Source: Bacillus pumilus (GTDB lineage Bacteria; Bacillota; Bacilli; Bacillales; Bacillaceae). Taken from it: DNA of 64,000 bases. Below the pieces are notes generated by a model that had not been told where the DNA came from, made no database searches, and saw only the letters and a program-made list of their open reading frames with translations. The stretch lies in assembly GCF_003431975.1 (NCBI RefSeq), contig NZ_CP027116.1:682001-746000 (forward strand), written 5' to 3'. Position 1 is the stretch's first letter; the number at the start of each line of letters is the position of its first letter. Position numbers and translations under genes: made by a program. Positions 52,517-62,219 of the stretch are shown in pieces.

Positions 52517-53488
52517 ATGAGCGGATTTTGGAATGGGAAAAACGTATTTGTGACTGGATGTACAGGACTATTGGGAAGCTATCTCGTCAAGGAATTGATT
52601 GATCAAGGTGCAAACGTGACGGGACTTGTGCGTGATCAGGTGCCAAGGTCGAATTTATATCAAGGCAGTCAATTTGAAAAGATGAATGTGGTGCAAGGTG
52701 CATTGGAGGATATGCAAACGATTGAACGTGCGTTAGGAGAATACGAAATTGATACTGTCTTCCATTTGGCAGCGCAGGCCATTGTTGGGGTTGCAAATAG
52801 ACACCCTGTTTCTACATTTGAAGCCAATATTTTAGGGACATGGAATGTGCTGGAGGCGTGCAGAAGACAGCCACTCATCAAACGAGTGATCGTGGCATCA
52901 AGTGACAAAGCATACGGTGATCAGGAGCAGCTTCCATACGATGAAGACATGCCGCTAAATGGGAAGCATCCGTATGATGTATCGAAGAGCTGTGCAGATT
53001 TAATTTCACATACGTACTACAACACGTATGGTCTCCCAGTTTGTATTACGCGCTGCGGCAATTTATATGGAGGCGGGGATTTAAATTTCAATAGAATCAT
53101 TCCGCAAACCATTCAGCTTGTGTTAGAAGGAGAGGCACCGGAAATTAGAAGTGATGGGACATTTATTCGTGATTATTTCTACATTGAAGATGCGGTTAAG
53201 GCTTATTTGCTGCTAGCTGAGAAGATGGAGGAAAAAGGGCTCGCCGGAGAAGCCTTTAACTTTAGTAATGAAATTCAGCTGACGGTGCTAGAGCTTGTGG
53301 ATAAGATTTTAAAGGCGATGGGCAGTGAATTGAAGCCGCGTATTTTGAACCAAGGAACGCACGAGATTAAGCATCAATATTTGTCGGCAGAAAAGGCGAG
53401 AAAACTGCTTGATTGGAAACCTGACTACTCCATTGATGAAGGGTTAGAGAAGACGATTGAATGGTACCGCGAATTCTTTCAAAAATAG
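52517..53488 (+). CDS. yfnG: CDP-glucose 4,6-dehydratase-like SDR enzyme
   Basis: 323-residue extended short-chain dehydrogenase with the NAD site [10 protein letters not shown], a catalytic Asp-Lys segment ASSDKAYG and the YxxxK pair in YDVSK. RfbG-type enzymes convert CDP-glucose to CDP-4-keto-6-deoxyglucose, the step after YfnH. The start is the ATG at 52517, four bases after the yfnH stop. The frame extends upstream into yfnH, but an earlier start would add residues unlike the family. Confidence 0.9.
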   Translation: MSGFWNGKNVFVTGCTGLLGSYLVKELIDQGANVTGLVRDQVPRSNLYQGSQFEKMNVVQGALEDMQTIERALGEYEIDTVFHLAAQAIVGVANRHPVSTFEANILGTWNVLEACRRQPLIKRVIVASSDKAYGDQEQLPYDEDMPLNGKHPYDVSKSCADLISHTYYNTYGLPVCITRCGNLYGGGDLNFNRIIPQTIQLVLEGEAPEIRSDGTFIRDYFYIEDAVKAYLLLAEKMEEKGLAGEAFNFSNEIQLTVLELVDKILKAMGSELKPRILNQGTHEIKHQYLSAEKARKLLDWKPDYSIDEGLEKTIEWYREFFQK

Positions 53489-53500
53489 AGGTGTAAGTAG

Positions 53501-54412
53501 ATGAACAGCATATATTGTACGGTTCTATCAAGTGGAAGACTTTATCAAGCCATCGCGTTTTTCTTATCATTGAAGCAAGTAGAAGATGATGTTGTCATCA
53601 AGACGTTATGTATGGATGATGCTGCATTTGATCTGCTTCATCAAATGAATTTTCCTCATGTCGATCTTGTTCATGTACGAGAGCTCGAAACGCCGGAGCT
53701 GCTAGAGAAAAAAGAGGAACGGGATGCCTCAGAATATTGCTGGACCTTAAAGCCAATTTGGATTGAGTGGTTATTTGAACAGGAGCAGGCAGAGGAAGTG
53801 ACGTATCTTGATGCGGATTTGTTCTTTTATGAGAGTCCGCAAGTTGTTTTTCAAAACCAGCCTGATGCCTCTGTGCTTCTATCAAGAGGAGATATTGTGA
53901 TTCCGAGCTTTGATTCTGAGGAAGTGAAGATGCTTCAGAAGCTTTTAGGTCGCTATAACTCAGGTTTTCTGCATTTTAAAGGAGATGAAGCTGGCCGGAA
54001 ATGCCTGAGCTGGTGGAAAAAAGAATGTCTGAAGGAATGCAAAAATGCGCCGGGTGAAGGGAAGTTTGGCGACCAAGGATATCTGGATCATATGCCAAAG
54101 CTGTTTGAAAAAGTGGAAGATATTCAAACAAAAGGCGTGAATATTGGTCATTGGAATTATGGGCAGCATTCTTATCGGGAAGAAAATGGACGGATTTTGC
54201 TGGAGGATGGGCATCCGCTCATTTGCTATCATTTCAGCGGTTTTCGCATCGTGAGTAAGGATGAGATGCAACAAATCCATGAAAAAGGGAGAAATGATCT
54301 GCCGTTTTTCCAAGAAGCCTATCGGGACGTGCTGCGCCATATGATTGAATCTGTCGAGCAGGTCGATCCGTTGTTTAACGGCTATGCCAAATTGGAGGGG
54401 GATGACGCATGA
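53501..54412 (+). CDS. yfnF: Glycosyltransferase, YfnF-like
   Basis: 303-residue GT-A-fold protein with the metal-binding D-A-D in TYLDADLFFYE, an EYCWTLKP motif, RYNSGFL and FGDQGYLD. It resembles YfnD in this operon throughout, so the two are paralogues. The probable role is transfer of a sugar to a spore-surface polysaccharide; donor and acceptor are unknown. GAGGTG lies upstream and its stop overlaps the start of yfnE (ATGA). Confidence 0.85.
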   Translation: MNSIYCTVLSSGRLYQAIAFFLSLKQVEDDVVIKTLCMDDAAFDLLHQMNFPHVDLVHVRELETPELLEKKEERDASEYCWTLKPIWIEWLFEQEQAEEVTYLDADLFFYESPQVVFQNQPDASVLLSRGDIVIPSFDSEEVKMLQKLLGRYNSGFLHFKGDEAGRKCLSWWKKECLKECKNAPGEGKFGDQGYLDHMPKLFEKVEDIQTKGVNIGHWNYGQHSYREENGRILLEDGHPLICYHFSGFRIVSKDEMQQIHEKGRNDLPFFQEAYRDVLRHMIESVEQVDPLFNGYAKLEGDDA

Positions 54413-55599
54413 ACGAAAAGCCAAAGGTAAGCGTCATTATTCCGAGCTATAATGCCAAAGAGCGTTTAGAAGGGAGCCTTTTTTCCTTAACGCTACAGGA
54501 TACGGATATTCCATTTGAGGTGATTGTCGCTGATAACGGGTCCACGGATGGCACGATGGAAATGCTGGAGAACATTGAGGTGAACTTCCCTTTTAAAAAG
54601 GTGCGTATTCCTGTCAATCAAGGGATTGCCAAGGGTCGTAATCATGCCATTCGCGAGGCGGAAGGAGACCTGTTGATTTTCCATGACAGTGATATGCTAG
54701 CAGAGCCGAAATTTATTCAAAAGCATGCAGAGGCACATGCAGATCAAGAGGACCTTGTCATTTGCGGTGTATGCTGGAAGCGGATTTATCGTTATTTTTA
54801 CGAAGCATTTGATCAGGATCATATGAAGCGGCTAAAAAAGCAAGGGTTGTATAAGCGGAAAATGAAAGATAAAACGCCTCTATTGTCCATGCAAGAAGTG
54901 GAGAATGGTGCATTTCTAGAGAAAAGCTTTGATTTGCAGTCTGAATTTATTGATATTCTCAAAGACATTTTGCACACGTACAACTATGATTTAAGTTCTT
55001 ATGAGCTGCCGTGGCGATTTTTTATTACCAATAACTCTTCTGTCAAACGCAAGCATGTTATGGCACTTGGGATGTTTGATGAAAATATCGTTCGGTACGG
55101 ATTTGAGGATTATGATTTAGGAATTCGTCTGCATCAGCTTGGTCTCGCCTTTGAATTGCGAGAGGATATCATGAGTGTGCACCAGGAGCATCCAAGTAAT
55201 TTAACATCGTTTGATGACATCAAATATAACATTTTGTATATGTGCGAGAAGTACAACAATATTGATGCCATTGATGTCCATTTGGCGTTCTCTGGTCCAT
55301 TTTCTCATACCGTCACAAATGACCTGATGAAGGAGATCCGCCAGCTGCGTGAAAATCCAGCATTTGATGGTCTGCTCTCTTATTTTTTAGAGCTGCTACA
55401 TTTGATCACAGAGCGGAATGTAGGCATCAAACGTGATCATAAAGATCAGCTGACAGCAGGGCATGTTCCTTTGAAAAAACTGTCAGAGGCGGCGCAGCTT
55501 GCACGGGAGGAATATGGCTGTAAGGTGCTTGTGGAAGCCATTCAAGGGCTGACGATAGAGCTATTACGTGTTGATTTGTTCCAAGTGGATGTGTTGTAG
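54409..55599 (+). CDS. yfnE: Family 2 glycosyltransferase, YfnE-like
   Basis: 396 residues. The N-terminal GT2 domain (1-130) has VSVIIPSYNA, VADNGSTDGT and the donor-site HDSDM. FFITNNSSVKRK and the acidic FGFEDYDLG motif (about 200-240) mark chondroitin-synthase-like acceptor regions. A helical C-terminal part of about 130 residues follows. It starts within the last codons of yfnF (ATGA) and is followed directly by yfnD. The role is polysaccharide elongation, by operon context. Confidence 0.87.
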   Translation: MNEKPKVSVIIPSYNAKERLEGSLFSLTLQDTDIPFEVIVADNGSTDGTMEMLENIEVNFPFKKVRIPVNQGIAKGRNHAIREAEGDLLIFHDSDMLAEPKFIQKHAEAHADQEDLVICGVCWKRIYRYFYEAFDQDHMKRLKKQGLYKRKMKDKTPLLSMQEVENGAFLEKSFDLQSEFIDILKDILHTYNYDLSSYELPWRFFITNNSSVKRKHVMALGMFDENIVRYGFEDYDLGIRLHQLGLAFELREDIMSVHQEHPSNLTSFDDIKYNILYMCEKYNNIDAIDVHLAFSGPFSHTVTNDLMKEIRQLRENPAFDGLLSYFLELLHLITERNVGIKRDHKDQLTAGHVPLKKLSEAAQLAREEYGCKVLVEAIQGLTIELLRVDLFQVDVL

Positions 55600-56529
55600 A
55601 TGGCGTCCTATCATTTTACAACCATTGTGTCGAATACCCATGTTTTTAAGCTTTTGGCGCTCATTCATTCGCTTGAACAAACCGCCCATTCATTCAAGTT
55701 GTCAGTTTTATGTGCAGACCCTTTGGCTTATAAGGTGCTAAGTGAATTCCCTCATCCGCACGTTCAATATGAACAGGTTGAAGACATTGAAGATGACACG
55801 CTGCGAAAGGCAAAAGATGATCGGACGTTCCATGAGTATTGCTGGACGTTAAAGCCTGTTTTTCTGCTCAAAACCCTTGAATCCTCAGATGCGGATTATC
55901 TTGCACATTTGGATACGGATTTGTATTTTTATCATGATCCAGAAGCGATTTTTGCAGAGAAGCCACTTGCTCATTTATTTTTGACGGATCATATGAATTC
56001 CGAGCGGTTCTATCAATATTATGAGTTGTCTGGCCGCTATAATACTGGATTTGTCGGCTGCCGAAACACAGACGTTGCCAAACAGGCCGTCACGCAATGG
56101 AAGGAAAACTGTCTTGCACACTGTACAGTCGAAATGGATACAGAAAAAAAGACATACGGAGATCAGCGATATGTTGAAAGATGGATCGATGATTTTGAAG
56201 GGGTCCATGTGGTGAAGTCTAAAGGAGCCAATGCCGCGATTTGGAATATTGAAAACTACTCGTTTTCAGTTGTGAAAGGGGACCTGTATCTCGACGAATG
56301 TCCACTGTTGTTCTATCATTTCTCTGCCTTTACGATCATTGATGAGAATACCTTTAACCTTAATTGGTATTACTATATGACAGAACAAAAGCTTGTGGAT
56401 CATTTATATATTCCGTATGCTGATTTGGTTCATCAAAAAATCAAACAGGTGCAAAAGGTCTTTCCTGAATTTCAGCAAGGGTTTATTGCAAAGAAGCATG
56501 TTCCTGATACGCATTTTTATGAAAGATGA
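55600..56529 (+). CDS. yfnD: Glycosyltransferase, YfnD-like
   Basis: 309-residue paralogue of YfnF: EYCWTLKP, AHLDTDLYFYHDPE with the D-T-D metal site, GRYNTGF and YGDQRYVE. Its ATG touches the yfnE stop and no strong binding site is visible, which suggests translational coupling. It is the last gene of the operon, followed by a terminator shared with yfnC. Confidence 0.85.
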   Translation: MASYHFTTIVSNTHVFKLLALIHSLEQTAHSFKLSVLCADPLAYKVLSEFPHPHVQYEQVEDIEDDTLRKAKDDRTFHEYCWTLKPVFLLKTLESSDADYLAHLDTDLYFYHDPEAIFAEKPLAHLFLTDHMNSERFYQYYELSGRYNTGFVGCRNTDVAKQAVTQWKENCLAHCTVEMDTEKKTYGDQRYVERWIDDFEGVHVVKSKGANAAIWNIENYSFSVVKGDLYLDECPLLFYHFSAFTIIDENTFNLNWYYYMTEQKLVDHLYIPYADLVHQKIKQVQKVFPEFQQGFIAKKHVPDTHFYER

Positions 56530-56531
56530 GA

Positions 56532-56560
56532 AAAACCGCTCAATCATTGAGCGGTTTTCT
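56532..56560. terminator. Convergent terminator of yfnD and yfnC
   Basis: AAAACCGCTCAAT (56532-56544) and ATTGAGCGGTTTT (56546-56558), a near-perfect 13-bp stem. Confidence 0.9.
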
Positions 56561-56565
56561 CCTTT

Positions 56566-57804
56566 TTATGATTCATTCCATTTGGAGATGGTTTGATCAC
56601 TAGGTAGTAAGAAGGCTAGGATGCCTAATATCGGTAAAAAGGCGACGCCGATCATGGTAGGCGTCAAACCGAAGGTATCAATGAATGAGCCGAGGGCGAC
56701 CGATCCGATTGCACCCATACCAAATGCAAGTCCAACAGTTAAACCAGACATCGTGCCAATTTTCCCGGGAAATAGTTCTTGAGCATAAACGACTGTGACG
56801 GAGAAGCTTGATGTCAGAATGATCCCAACCAGTCCAAGTAAAACATAAGCAAAAACAGGTCCGGCAAATGGCAGCAGCAGGGCAAGTGGAAAGGATGCCA
56901 ATAAGGAAATTAAAATCACGGTTTTCTTGCCAAAGCGGTCTGCAAGCGGTCCGCCTATAAATGTTCCAATCGCACCTAGAATGAGAAATAAGAAAATATA
57001 AGTCTGTGATTCTTTAATCGTTAAACCGTATCGTTCAATGGCATAAAACGCATAGAAATTTGAGATCGCATTTCCGTACCAAGATCGGGCAAAAATAAGA
57101 AACACGATGATGCCGAGTGCCGCGAGTGCTGACTTACGGTGAATGTCAGATCGTGCAGCTTTTGCATGCCCTTTTTTCGCTTGAGCTCGAATGGTTTGAA
57201 GCTTTCCAGCGTACCATCTTGAAATATAAAGAAGGAAACCGACAGCAATCATTCCTACTATCGTGAACCAAGCCACGCCTGGTTGACCGAGCGGGACGAG
57301 CATGAATGCAGCGATCAGCGGAGCAAAGGCTTGACCAGTATTTCCGCCGACTTGATAGATGGACTGTGCAAGTCCTCGTCTTGGACCAGCCGCCATGTTG
57401 GCAACACGGGAGCCTTCTGGATGGAAAATGGCTGAGCCGAGTCCAATAAAGACAACGCAAAGCAAAATGGTCGCAAAGGAAGACGCAAACGCAAGCCCGA
57501 ATATACCGACAGCACTTGAAAATAAAGCAATCGGAAGTGCATAAGGCATTGGCCGTTTATCTGTGTACCATCCGATAGCGGGCTGCATCACGGAGGAGAC
57601 CATATTTAATGTAAAGGCAATCAGCCCTAATTGTGTAAAGGTCAGCCCCATTGAGCGTTCTAAAATAGGGAACATCGCGGGAATAACGGCTTGCAATGTG
57701 TCGTTCAGCATATGACAAATACCAATAATCAATAAAATTGGATAAACCGTTGCTCCAGTGACAGATTTTTGTGGTTTATCCTTTGTACGAGCAGCAATAG
57801 CCAA
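56566..57804 (-). CDS. yfnC: MFS transporter, fosmidomycin-resistance type (YfnC-like)
   Basis: 412 residues with 12 membrane segments. It shows the Fsr-family pattern: ICHMLNDTLQAVIPAMFPILE in TM1, IGLGSAIFHPEGSRVA in TM4 and QVGGNTGQAFAPL in TM5. It probably exports a drug or metabolite. The start is a TTG behind AAAGGAGG. The gene is convergent with yfnD, as yfnC is in B. subtilis. Confidence 0.87.
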   Translation of the reverse strand: MAIAARTKDKPQKSVTGATVYPILLIIGICHMLNDTLQAVIPAMFPILERSMGLTFTQLGLIAFTLNMVSSVMQPAIGWYTDKRPMPYALPIALFSSAVGIFGLAFASSFATILLCVVFIGLGSAIFHPEGSRVANMAAGPRRGLAQSIYQVGGNTGQAFAPLIAAFMLVPLGQPGVAWFTIVGMIAVGFLLYISRWYAGKLQTIRAQAKKGHAKAARSDIHRKSALAALGIIVFLIFARSWYGNAISNFYAFYAIERYGLTIKESQTYIFLFLILGAIGTFIGGPLADRFGKKTVILISLLASFPLALLLPFAGPVFAYVLLGLVGIILTSSFSVTVVYAQELFPGKIGTMSGLTVGLAFGMGAIGSVALGSFIDTFGLTPTMIGVAFLPILGILAFLLPSDQTISKWNES

Positions 57805-57910
57805 TGAGACTTCCTCCTTTCATTCAACTGTTTTCGATTAATGCATTCTTCTCATTTTATTCATAAGGTGAACTATAAAACAATAGCAAATTGTCATGAT
57901 TTAGAAAAAA

Positions 57911-57934
57911 GAGACACAAGCGTTTGTGTCTCTA
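57911..57934 (-). terminator. Terminator of the PBP gene
   Basis: AGAGACACAA (57911-57920) and TTGTGTCTCT (57925-57934), with a T-run on the minus strand directly after the stop. Confidence 0.85.
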
Positions 57935-57939
57935 AATGG

Positions 57940-59979
57940 TTACTTATAAAAAGTTGAGATGACAGGCTTCATTTTTTGGATGACGAGTCCACTTCCGCCG
58001 CGGTTTTTCACACCTTCAATCATCCCGACAAGGACGTAATCTTCTTTTTTAGGGTTAAATGCAAGTAAAAATCCATTTTCAGAACCGTCTGTTGCTCCCT
58101 GTTTGCTCTTCAGCTCTGCTGTTCCCGTTTTAGCGGCAATATCAGCTCCTTCAATTTGTAAGGAGTGAGCTGTACCGTTTGGACTGGTCACGACCTGTGT
58201 CAGTGCGTCTTTCACTGTGTCTGCTGAGTCTTTTTTGATGATTTGTTTTGGTGATGCTGTTTTTTCATCTTGGACGACTCGTGGATAGACGAGTTTGCCT
58301 CCTGTTGCAAATGGAGAATAGGCATGTACTTGTTCAATCGGTGACATGAGTAATTCACCTTGACCATACGCAGAGTCAGCAAGTAAGATGTCTGATTGAA
58401 TGCCATCATTCGATACTTGTGCTGGTTTCATTGTAAATGGCATGTGCAAATCTTCGCCAAATCCAAATGTTTTTACTTTTTTCTCGTACGTGTCTTTGCC
58501 GATTTCCAGCGCTTCTTGCCCAAAGTAAATATTATCTGAGTACACGAGAGCATCGACCATATTGACATTTTCTTTATCGTGCACCCTTGTAATTCGATAA
58601 TTGCCCCAAGATTGATCCTTTTGCCATTTCAGCCCATGAATGGTGCGTACTTTATTAGGTTTTGTAACACCTGTTTCCAGCCCAATGGCTGCTGTAATGG
58701 TTTTGAATGTAGACCCTGGTGCATATCGGCTCGCATACCGGGCTTGGAATGGAAGGTCTGGGTTTTCACTGTATGCTTGATATTGCTTAGGCGTGATCCC
58801 ATTTGTCATGAGATTGACATCATAGGAAGGGGTACTGACAAGTGCTAATAAATCCCCCGATGATGGATTCATGATCGTAACGGCCCCTTTTTCGCCTTTC
58901 AGCTGATTATAGGCTTTTTTCTGTAAAGAAGCGTCAATGGTCAGCTTCACTGTTTTCCCATCTTGTCGATCTGATTTCTGCAATGTTTCTTCAATGCCTG
59001 TTTCATCATGGACGATTAAAATACTTCCGCCATCTTGTCCACGCAGGTTTTTGTCAAACGTGAATTCAAGCCCGGTTTTGCCAATGATTTGATCGGCCTT
59101 TAATGCCGGATTTCTTTTGATATCATCTGCATTTGCCTTTCCGACATAGCCGGTGAGATGGGCGGCAGCTTCGTTATAAGGATAATAGCGCATTTCCTTC
59201 GATTGATAGGTGACACCTTTTACGTCCTTTGGAATCGTTTTTTGCTCTAACATTGATTTGAGCGGGACAAACGTGTCGTCTGTGACCCATGCTTGTTTCA
59301 GCTGATTGTTAATCAGTTCTTCCTCAATATCAAAAGCCTTGCTGATTTTTTTGATATTGCGTTTTTTTTCTTCCCCTGTTCCGAGCTTTCCTGGGATGAT
59401 CCCAAGTGCGCTTCCACCAGTTGTTTCTGCTAGTGTACGTCCTTTTCGGTCGACAATGTTTCCGCGGACAGCAGGGTCTGATTTGACCTTGATCGTATCT
59501 CCCTTCTCCATTTGCGGGAAGATGAGATTAGGCTTCCAGTCCACTTTCCACTGGTCGTTTTCTTCAGAAAGAACGCCCTTATATGACAGCTGATGCAGCT
59601 TGCCAAGAGACGTTTTCATCGTGACATCATAGGTGAATTGATACCCATTTCCTTTTTCCTGTTTTTCGACGCTGAGCTTTGATATGTTGAGATCATAAGC
59701 ACCAATTCCGTTAAAGATATTGTCATATTTTTCGGCTAATTGTTTTTTTGAGAAGTCATTTACTTTCAAAGACGAGCTCGTTACCTCATCGGCCAGCTTC
59801 GTAAAGTCTTTCTTCTCCAATTGTTTCGTAAAGGATTGAGCCGCTTTTAGAGCCTCTTTTTCTTTTGAGAAAAGAGTATCTTTTAAGAAAAAGAGAGCAG
59901 CTGCTATCACAATGATGCTAAGAAGAGGAATCATGAATTTTTTTTGTTTCCAAAATGATTTTCTTTGATCCGTATACAA
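57940..59979 (-). CDS. Class B penicillin-binding protein (PBP3/MecA-like)
   Basis: 679-residue transpeptidase. A cytoplasmic stub and one membrane helix (about 17-34) lead to an NTF2-like MecA_N domain (about 40-160), then a PBP dimer domain (about 170-340, with DPAVRGNIVDRKG) and the transpeptidase domain. The active site shows S-T-F-K in APGSTFKT (near 420), S-D-N in YSDNIYF and K-T-G in AAKTGTAEL (near 620). It cross-links peptidoglycan stem peptides outside the membrane. It resembles B. subtilis PbpC, which I recall as a lipoprotein; here a membrane helix is predicted instead. The start is a TTG 6 bp after GAGGTG; a GTG three codons upstream lies inside that site. Confidence 0.9.
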   Translation of the reverse strand: MYTDQRKSFWKQKKFMIPLLSIIVIAAALFFLKDTLFSKEKEALKAAQSFTKQLEKKDFTKLADEVTSSSLKVNDFSKKQLAEKYDNIFNGIGAYDLNISKLSVEKQEKGNGYQFTYDVTMKTSLGKLHQLSYKGVLSEENDQWKVDWKPNLIFPQMEKGDTIKVKSDPAVRGNIVDRKGRTLAETTGGSALGIIPGKLGTGEEKKRNIKKISKAFDIEEELINNQLKQAWVTDDTFVPLKSMLEQKTIPKDVKGVTYQSKEMRYYPYNEAAAHLTGYVGKANADDIKRNPALKADQIIGKTGLEFTFDKNLRGQDGGSILIVHDETGIEETLQKSDRQDGKTVKLTIDASLQKKAYNQLKGEKGAVTIMNPSSGDLLALVSTPSYDVNLMTNGITPKQYQAYSENPDLPFQARYASRYAPGSTFKTITAAIGLETGVTKPNKVRTIHGLKWQKDQSWGNYRITRVHDKENVNMVDALVYSDNIYFGQEALEIGKDTYEKKVKTFGFGEDLHMPFTMKPAQVSNDGIQSDILLADSAYGQGELLMSPIEQVHAYSPFATGGKLVYPRVVQDEKTASPKQIIKKDSADTVKDALTQVVTSPNGTAHSLQIEGADIAAKTGTAELKSKQGATDGSENGFLLAFNPKKEDYVLVGMIEGVKNRGGSGLVIQKMKPVISTFYK

Positions 59980-60194
59980 TGAAAACACCTCAATTTTTGA
60001 TTAGATCTACTATATTTTACAGTCATTGCACATGGTTTGTATAGTTTCTCCTATGAATATAGACCAAGGTATCATGTCATGTTTTGGAAACAGCGGTAAA
60101 AGGACAGCCAGTTTTCATGAAAGATATCTTCATTTTTTCTTATGATTTAAAGGATTTTTTAAGAGATCATCGAATGTGGAAAATTAGAAAAAAA

Positions 60195-60209
60195 TGAAAA
60201 GCGCTTTCA
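60195..60209. promoter_or_regulatory. cre-like palindrome before the SLC13 gene
   Basis: TGAAAAGCGCTTTCA resembles CcpA sites but is one base longer than the usual 14-bp core. It lies about 15 bp upstream of the ribosome-binding-like AGGGGGG. Confidence 0.35.
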
Positions 60210-60239
60210 ATAGGGGGGATTTTTATCGTTTATAAAAAG

Positions 60240-61655
60240 GTGAATTTGATTGGACTTGTTCTTGGACCGACATTCTTCTTGCTCGTTCTTTTTCTCATAC
60301 CTGAAGATGAATTGACTTATGCTGCTCGGGTAGTCTTGGGCATTACGACTTGGACGGCAACATGGTGGGTGACAGAAGCACTGCCTATACCTGCAACATC
60401 TTTACTGCCCATCATCCTACTGCCGACACTTGGCGGGCTTTCTATGGAACAGGCTTCAAGGTCTTATGGTGATCCGATCGTCTTTATGTACATGGGGGGA
60501 TTTATGATCGCCATTGCCATTGAAAAGTGGAACTTACATAGAAGAATGGCCTTGCACATTTTGAGGGTGATTGGCACAAGAAGTGACCGCATTGTATTAG
60601 GTGTCATGATCGCGACTGCTTTTTTATCTATGTGGATTTCGAATGCAGCGACAGCCCTGATGATGCTGCCAGTGGCACTTGCAGTGATTAAAGAGGTCAA
60701 GGCTAATGATATCTTAGCTGGTCCATCTCTTGAGCGATTCAGTAAAAGCATTTTATTGTCGGTTGCGTATTCAGCGTCAATTGGAGGTTTGGCAACGCTT
60801 GTCGGGTCTGTGCCAAATGCGGTGTTTGCGGCGATGTCAAAAAAGCTATTGGATCGGGAAATTATGTTTTTCGAATGGTTTTTGTTTGGGTTTCCTGTTG
60901 CGATCATTCTGCTTATCCTCTTATTTCTGTATTTGACGAAGGTGCAGTTCAAGGTGGAGCACACAGGTGAAATGAGTGTAGCGTTCATCCGAAAGGGGTT
61001 AGAGGATTTAGGAAAAATGAAACAAGAGGAAAAATGGGTGTTTGTTGTTTTTCTTATGACGGCATTTTTGTGGATTTTTAAGCTCTTTTTGTTTGGAGGG
61101 GTCACCGTATCTGATACGTCTATCGCCATTTTCGGTGCTATGCTTTTATTTCTCATTCCAGCAACAAATGGAGAGAGAATATTAGAATGGCATGATATGA
61201 AACAGCTGCCGTGGGGGCTTTTGCTTTTGTTTGGAGGCGGGCTTTCGCTCGCTACAGGCTTTGCAGAAACCAACCTAACAGGATGGATCGGGGAAAATCT
61301 ACAGCATTTAAATGGGCTTTCGTATATCGTGCTGTTGATCATTTTAACGGGAGCGATCCTGTTTATGACTGAAATTATGTCGAATACAGCTGTCGCCAAT
61401 ATGATCATTCCGATTACGGTAGGACTTGGACTTGCGATTGGAATCGAGCCTTATGGGTTAATGGCTGCAGCCGCTTTGGCTTCTTCATGTGCGTTTATGC
61501 TACCGATCTCCACACCGCCAAACGCCGCTGTTTTTAGCGCGGATGTGCTGAAAATATCCGATATGGTCAAGGTGGGCTTTTGGTTAAATATCATCAGTAT
61601 TGTGGCAATTGTTCTTGCGGTATATTTCTGGTTGCCGGTTGTGCTTAGAAGCTGA
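60240..61655 (+). CDS. SLC13/DASS family anion (dicarboxylate) transporter
   Basis: 471-residue sodium-coupled transporter with 11-12 membrane segments. It has the two helical-hairpin substrate motifs SNAATALMMLPVALAV (first half) and MSNTAVANMIIPI (second half). WTATWWVTEALPIPATSLLPI near the N-terminus is typical of DASS proteins that move succinate, malate or similar acids. The only ordinary start is the GTG at 60240, but the best binding site (AGGGGGG, 60212-60218) lies 6 bp before an in-frame ATC at 60225, which would add V-Y-K-K-V before NLIG. It is transcribed away from the PBP gene. Confidence 0.85.
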   Translation: MNLIGLVLGPTFFLLVLFLIPEDELTYAARVVLGITTWTATWWVTEALPIPATSLLPIILLPTLGGLSMEQASRSYGDPIVFMYMGGFMIAIAIEKWNLHRRMALHILRVIGTRSDRIVLGVMIATAFLSMWISNAATALMMLPVALAVIKEVKANDILAGPSLERFSKSILLSVAYSASIGGLATLVGSVPNAVFAAMSKKLLDREIMFFEWFLFGFPVAIILLILLFLYLTKVQFKVEHTGEMSVAFIRKGLEDLGKMKQEEKWVFVVFLMTAFLWIFKLFLFGGVTVSDTSIAIFGAMLLFLIPATNGERILEWHDMKQLPWGLLLLFGGGLSLATGFAETNLTGWIGENLQHLNGLSYIVLLIILTGAILFMTEIMSNTAVANMIIPITVGLGLAIGIEPYGLMAAAALASSCAFMLPISTPPNAAVFSADVLKISDMVKVGFWLNIISIVAIVLAVYFWLPVVLRS

Positions 61656-61717
61656 GCGGGTTAAGAAGATGGTTTTGATCGAATCGCAAAAGGATGAAGA
61701 AAAAGCGACTGCTATTA

Positions 61718-61882
61718 TCATAGATGACGAATATTGATACTCACTGCGTCGATTTGATCACGATCATCGATCGTTTCGATCGGCAGGATCGTGATCACGC
61801 CATCGGCATTCTGTTCCCCAAAACCATTGTTTCTTTTGATCGTACTGCAATGACGATGAACAAACGTCGAGCCAAGCGTCAT
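61718..61882 (-). CDS. Short GerP-like protein (GerPE/PF type C-terminal part)
   Basis: 54 residues containing KRNNGFGEQNADG, IETIDDRDQIDA and a MTLGSTFV start, the conserved core of small GerP spore-coat germination proteins. The nearest Shine-Dalgarno, AGGAGG, is 15 bp before the ATG, which is too far. The frame is open upstream without a normal start, so the N-terminal 10 or so residues may be lost. It could be a functional short gene or a remnant. It lies antiparallel to the two GerP-like frames that follow. Confidence 0.55.
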   Translation of the reverse strand: MTLGSTFVHRHCSTIKRNNGFGEQNADGVITILPIETIDDRDQIDAVSINIRHL

Positions 61883-61955
61883 GGATGATCCTGAAGACCT
61901 CCTGTTAACATACTTGATAGGTGCTTGAATATATCTATAAAAAGGAGGTTTATCT

Positions 61956-62213
61956 GTGGTTCAACCAACTCCGTATATCAATATTAATATTTTCATGTTA
62001 AAAATTAATTCCTTTGAAAATGCGTCGGCGGTGAATGTCGGACAAAATTTGTTAGCAGAGTGGTAAAACTCAGATAAAAGAAATCAAGGGTACGGACAAA
62101 ATTTTGGGGATGCCATCGGTTTTGTCGGGAAAAAATTTCATATAGATGATCGAGATCAAATGGACTCACCTGCCTCTTTTTCGCCAGCAGCTAAACCCAT
62201 TCAAAGGAAGTGA
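61956..62213 (+). pseudogene. GerP-like gene interrupted by an in-frame stop
   Basis: A GTG at 61956, 5 bp after AAAGGAGGTT, opens an 85-codon frame: VQPTPYINININIF-like start, FMLKINSFENASAVNVGQN, a stop TAA at 62064-62066, then NSDKRNQGYGQNFGD and DDRDQMDSP, ending TGA 62211-62213. Both halves are in one frame and together have the length and motifs of a GerPA/PF-like protein. A single nonsense change therefore seems to have broken it; a sequencing error is the alternative. Confidence 0.65.
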
Positions 62214-62219
62214 CGTGTC

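Noticed and set aside
60464..61408. 314-residue minus-strand open frame
   Set aside because: It lies wholly inside the SLC13 transporter gene, has no ribosome binding site or recognisable motif, and the + strand protein has clear membrane-transporter motifs.
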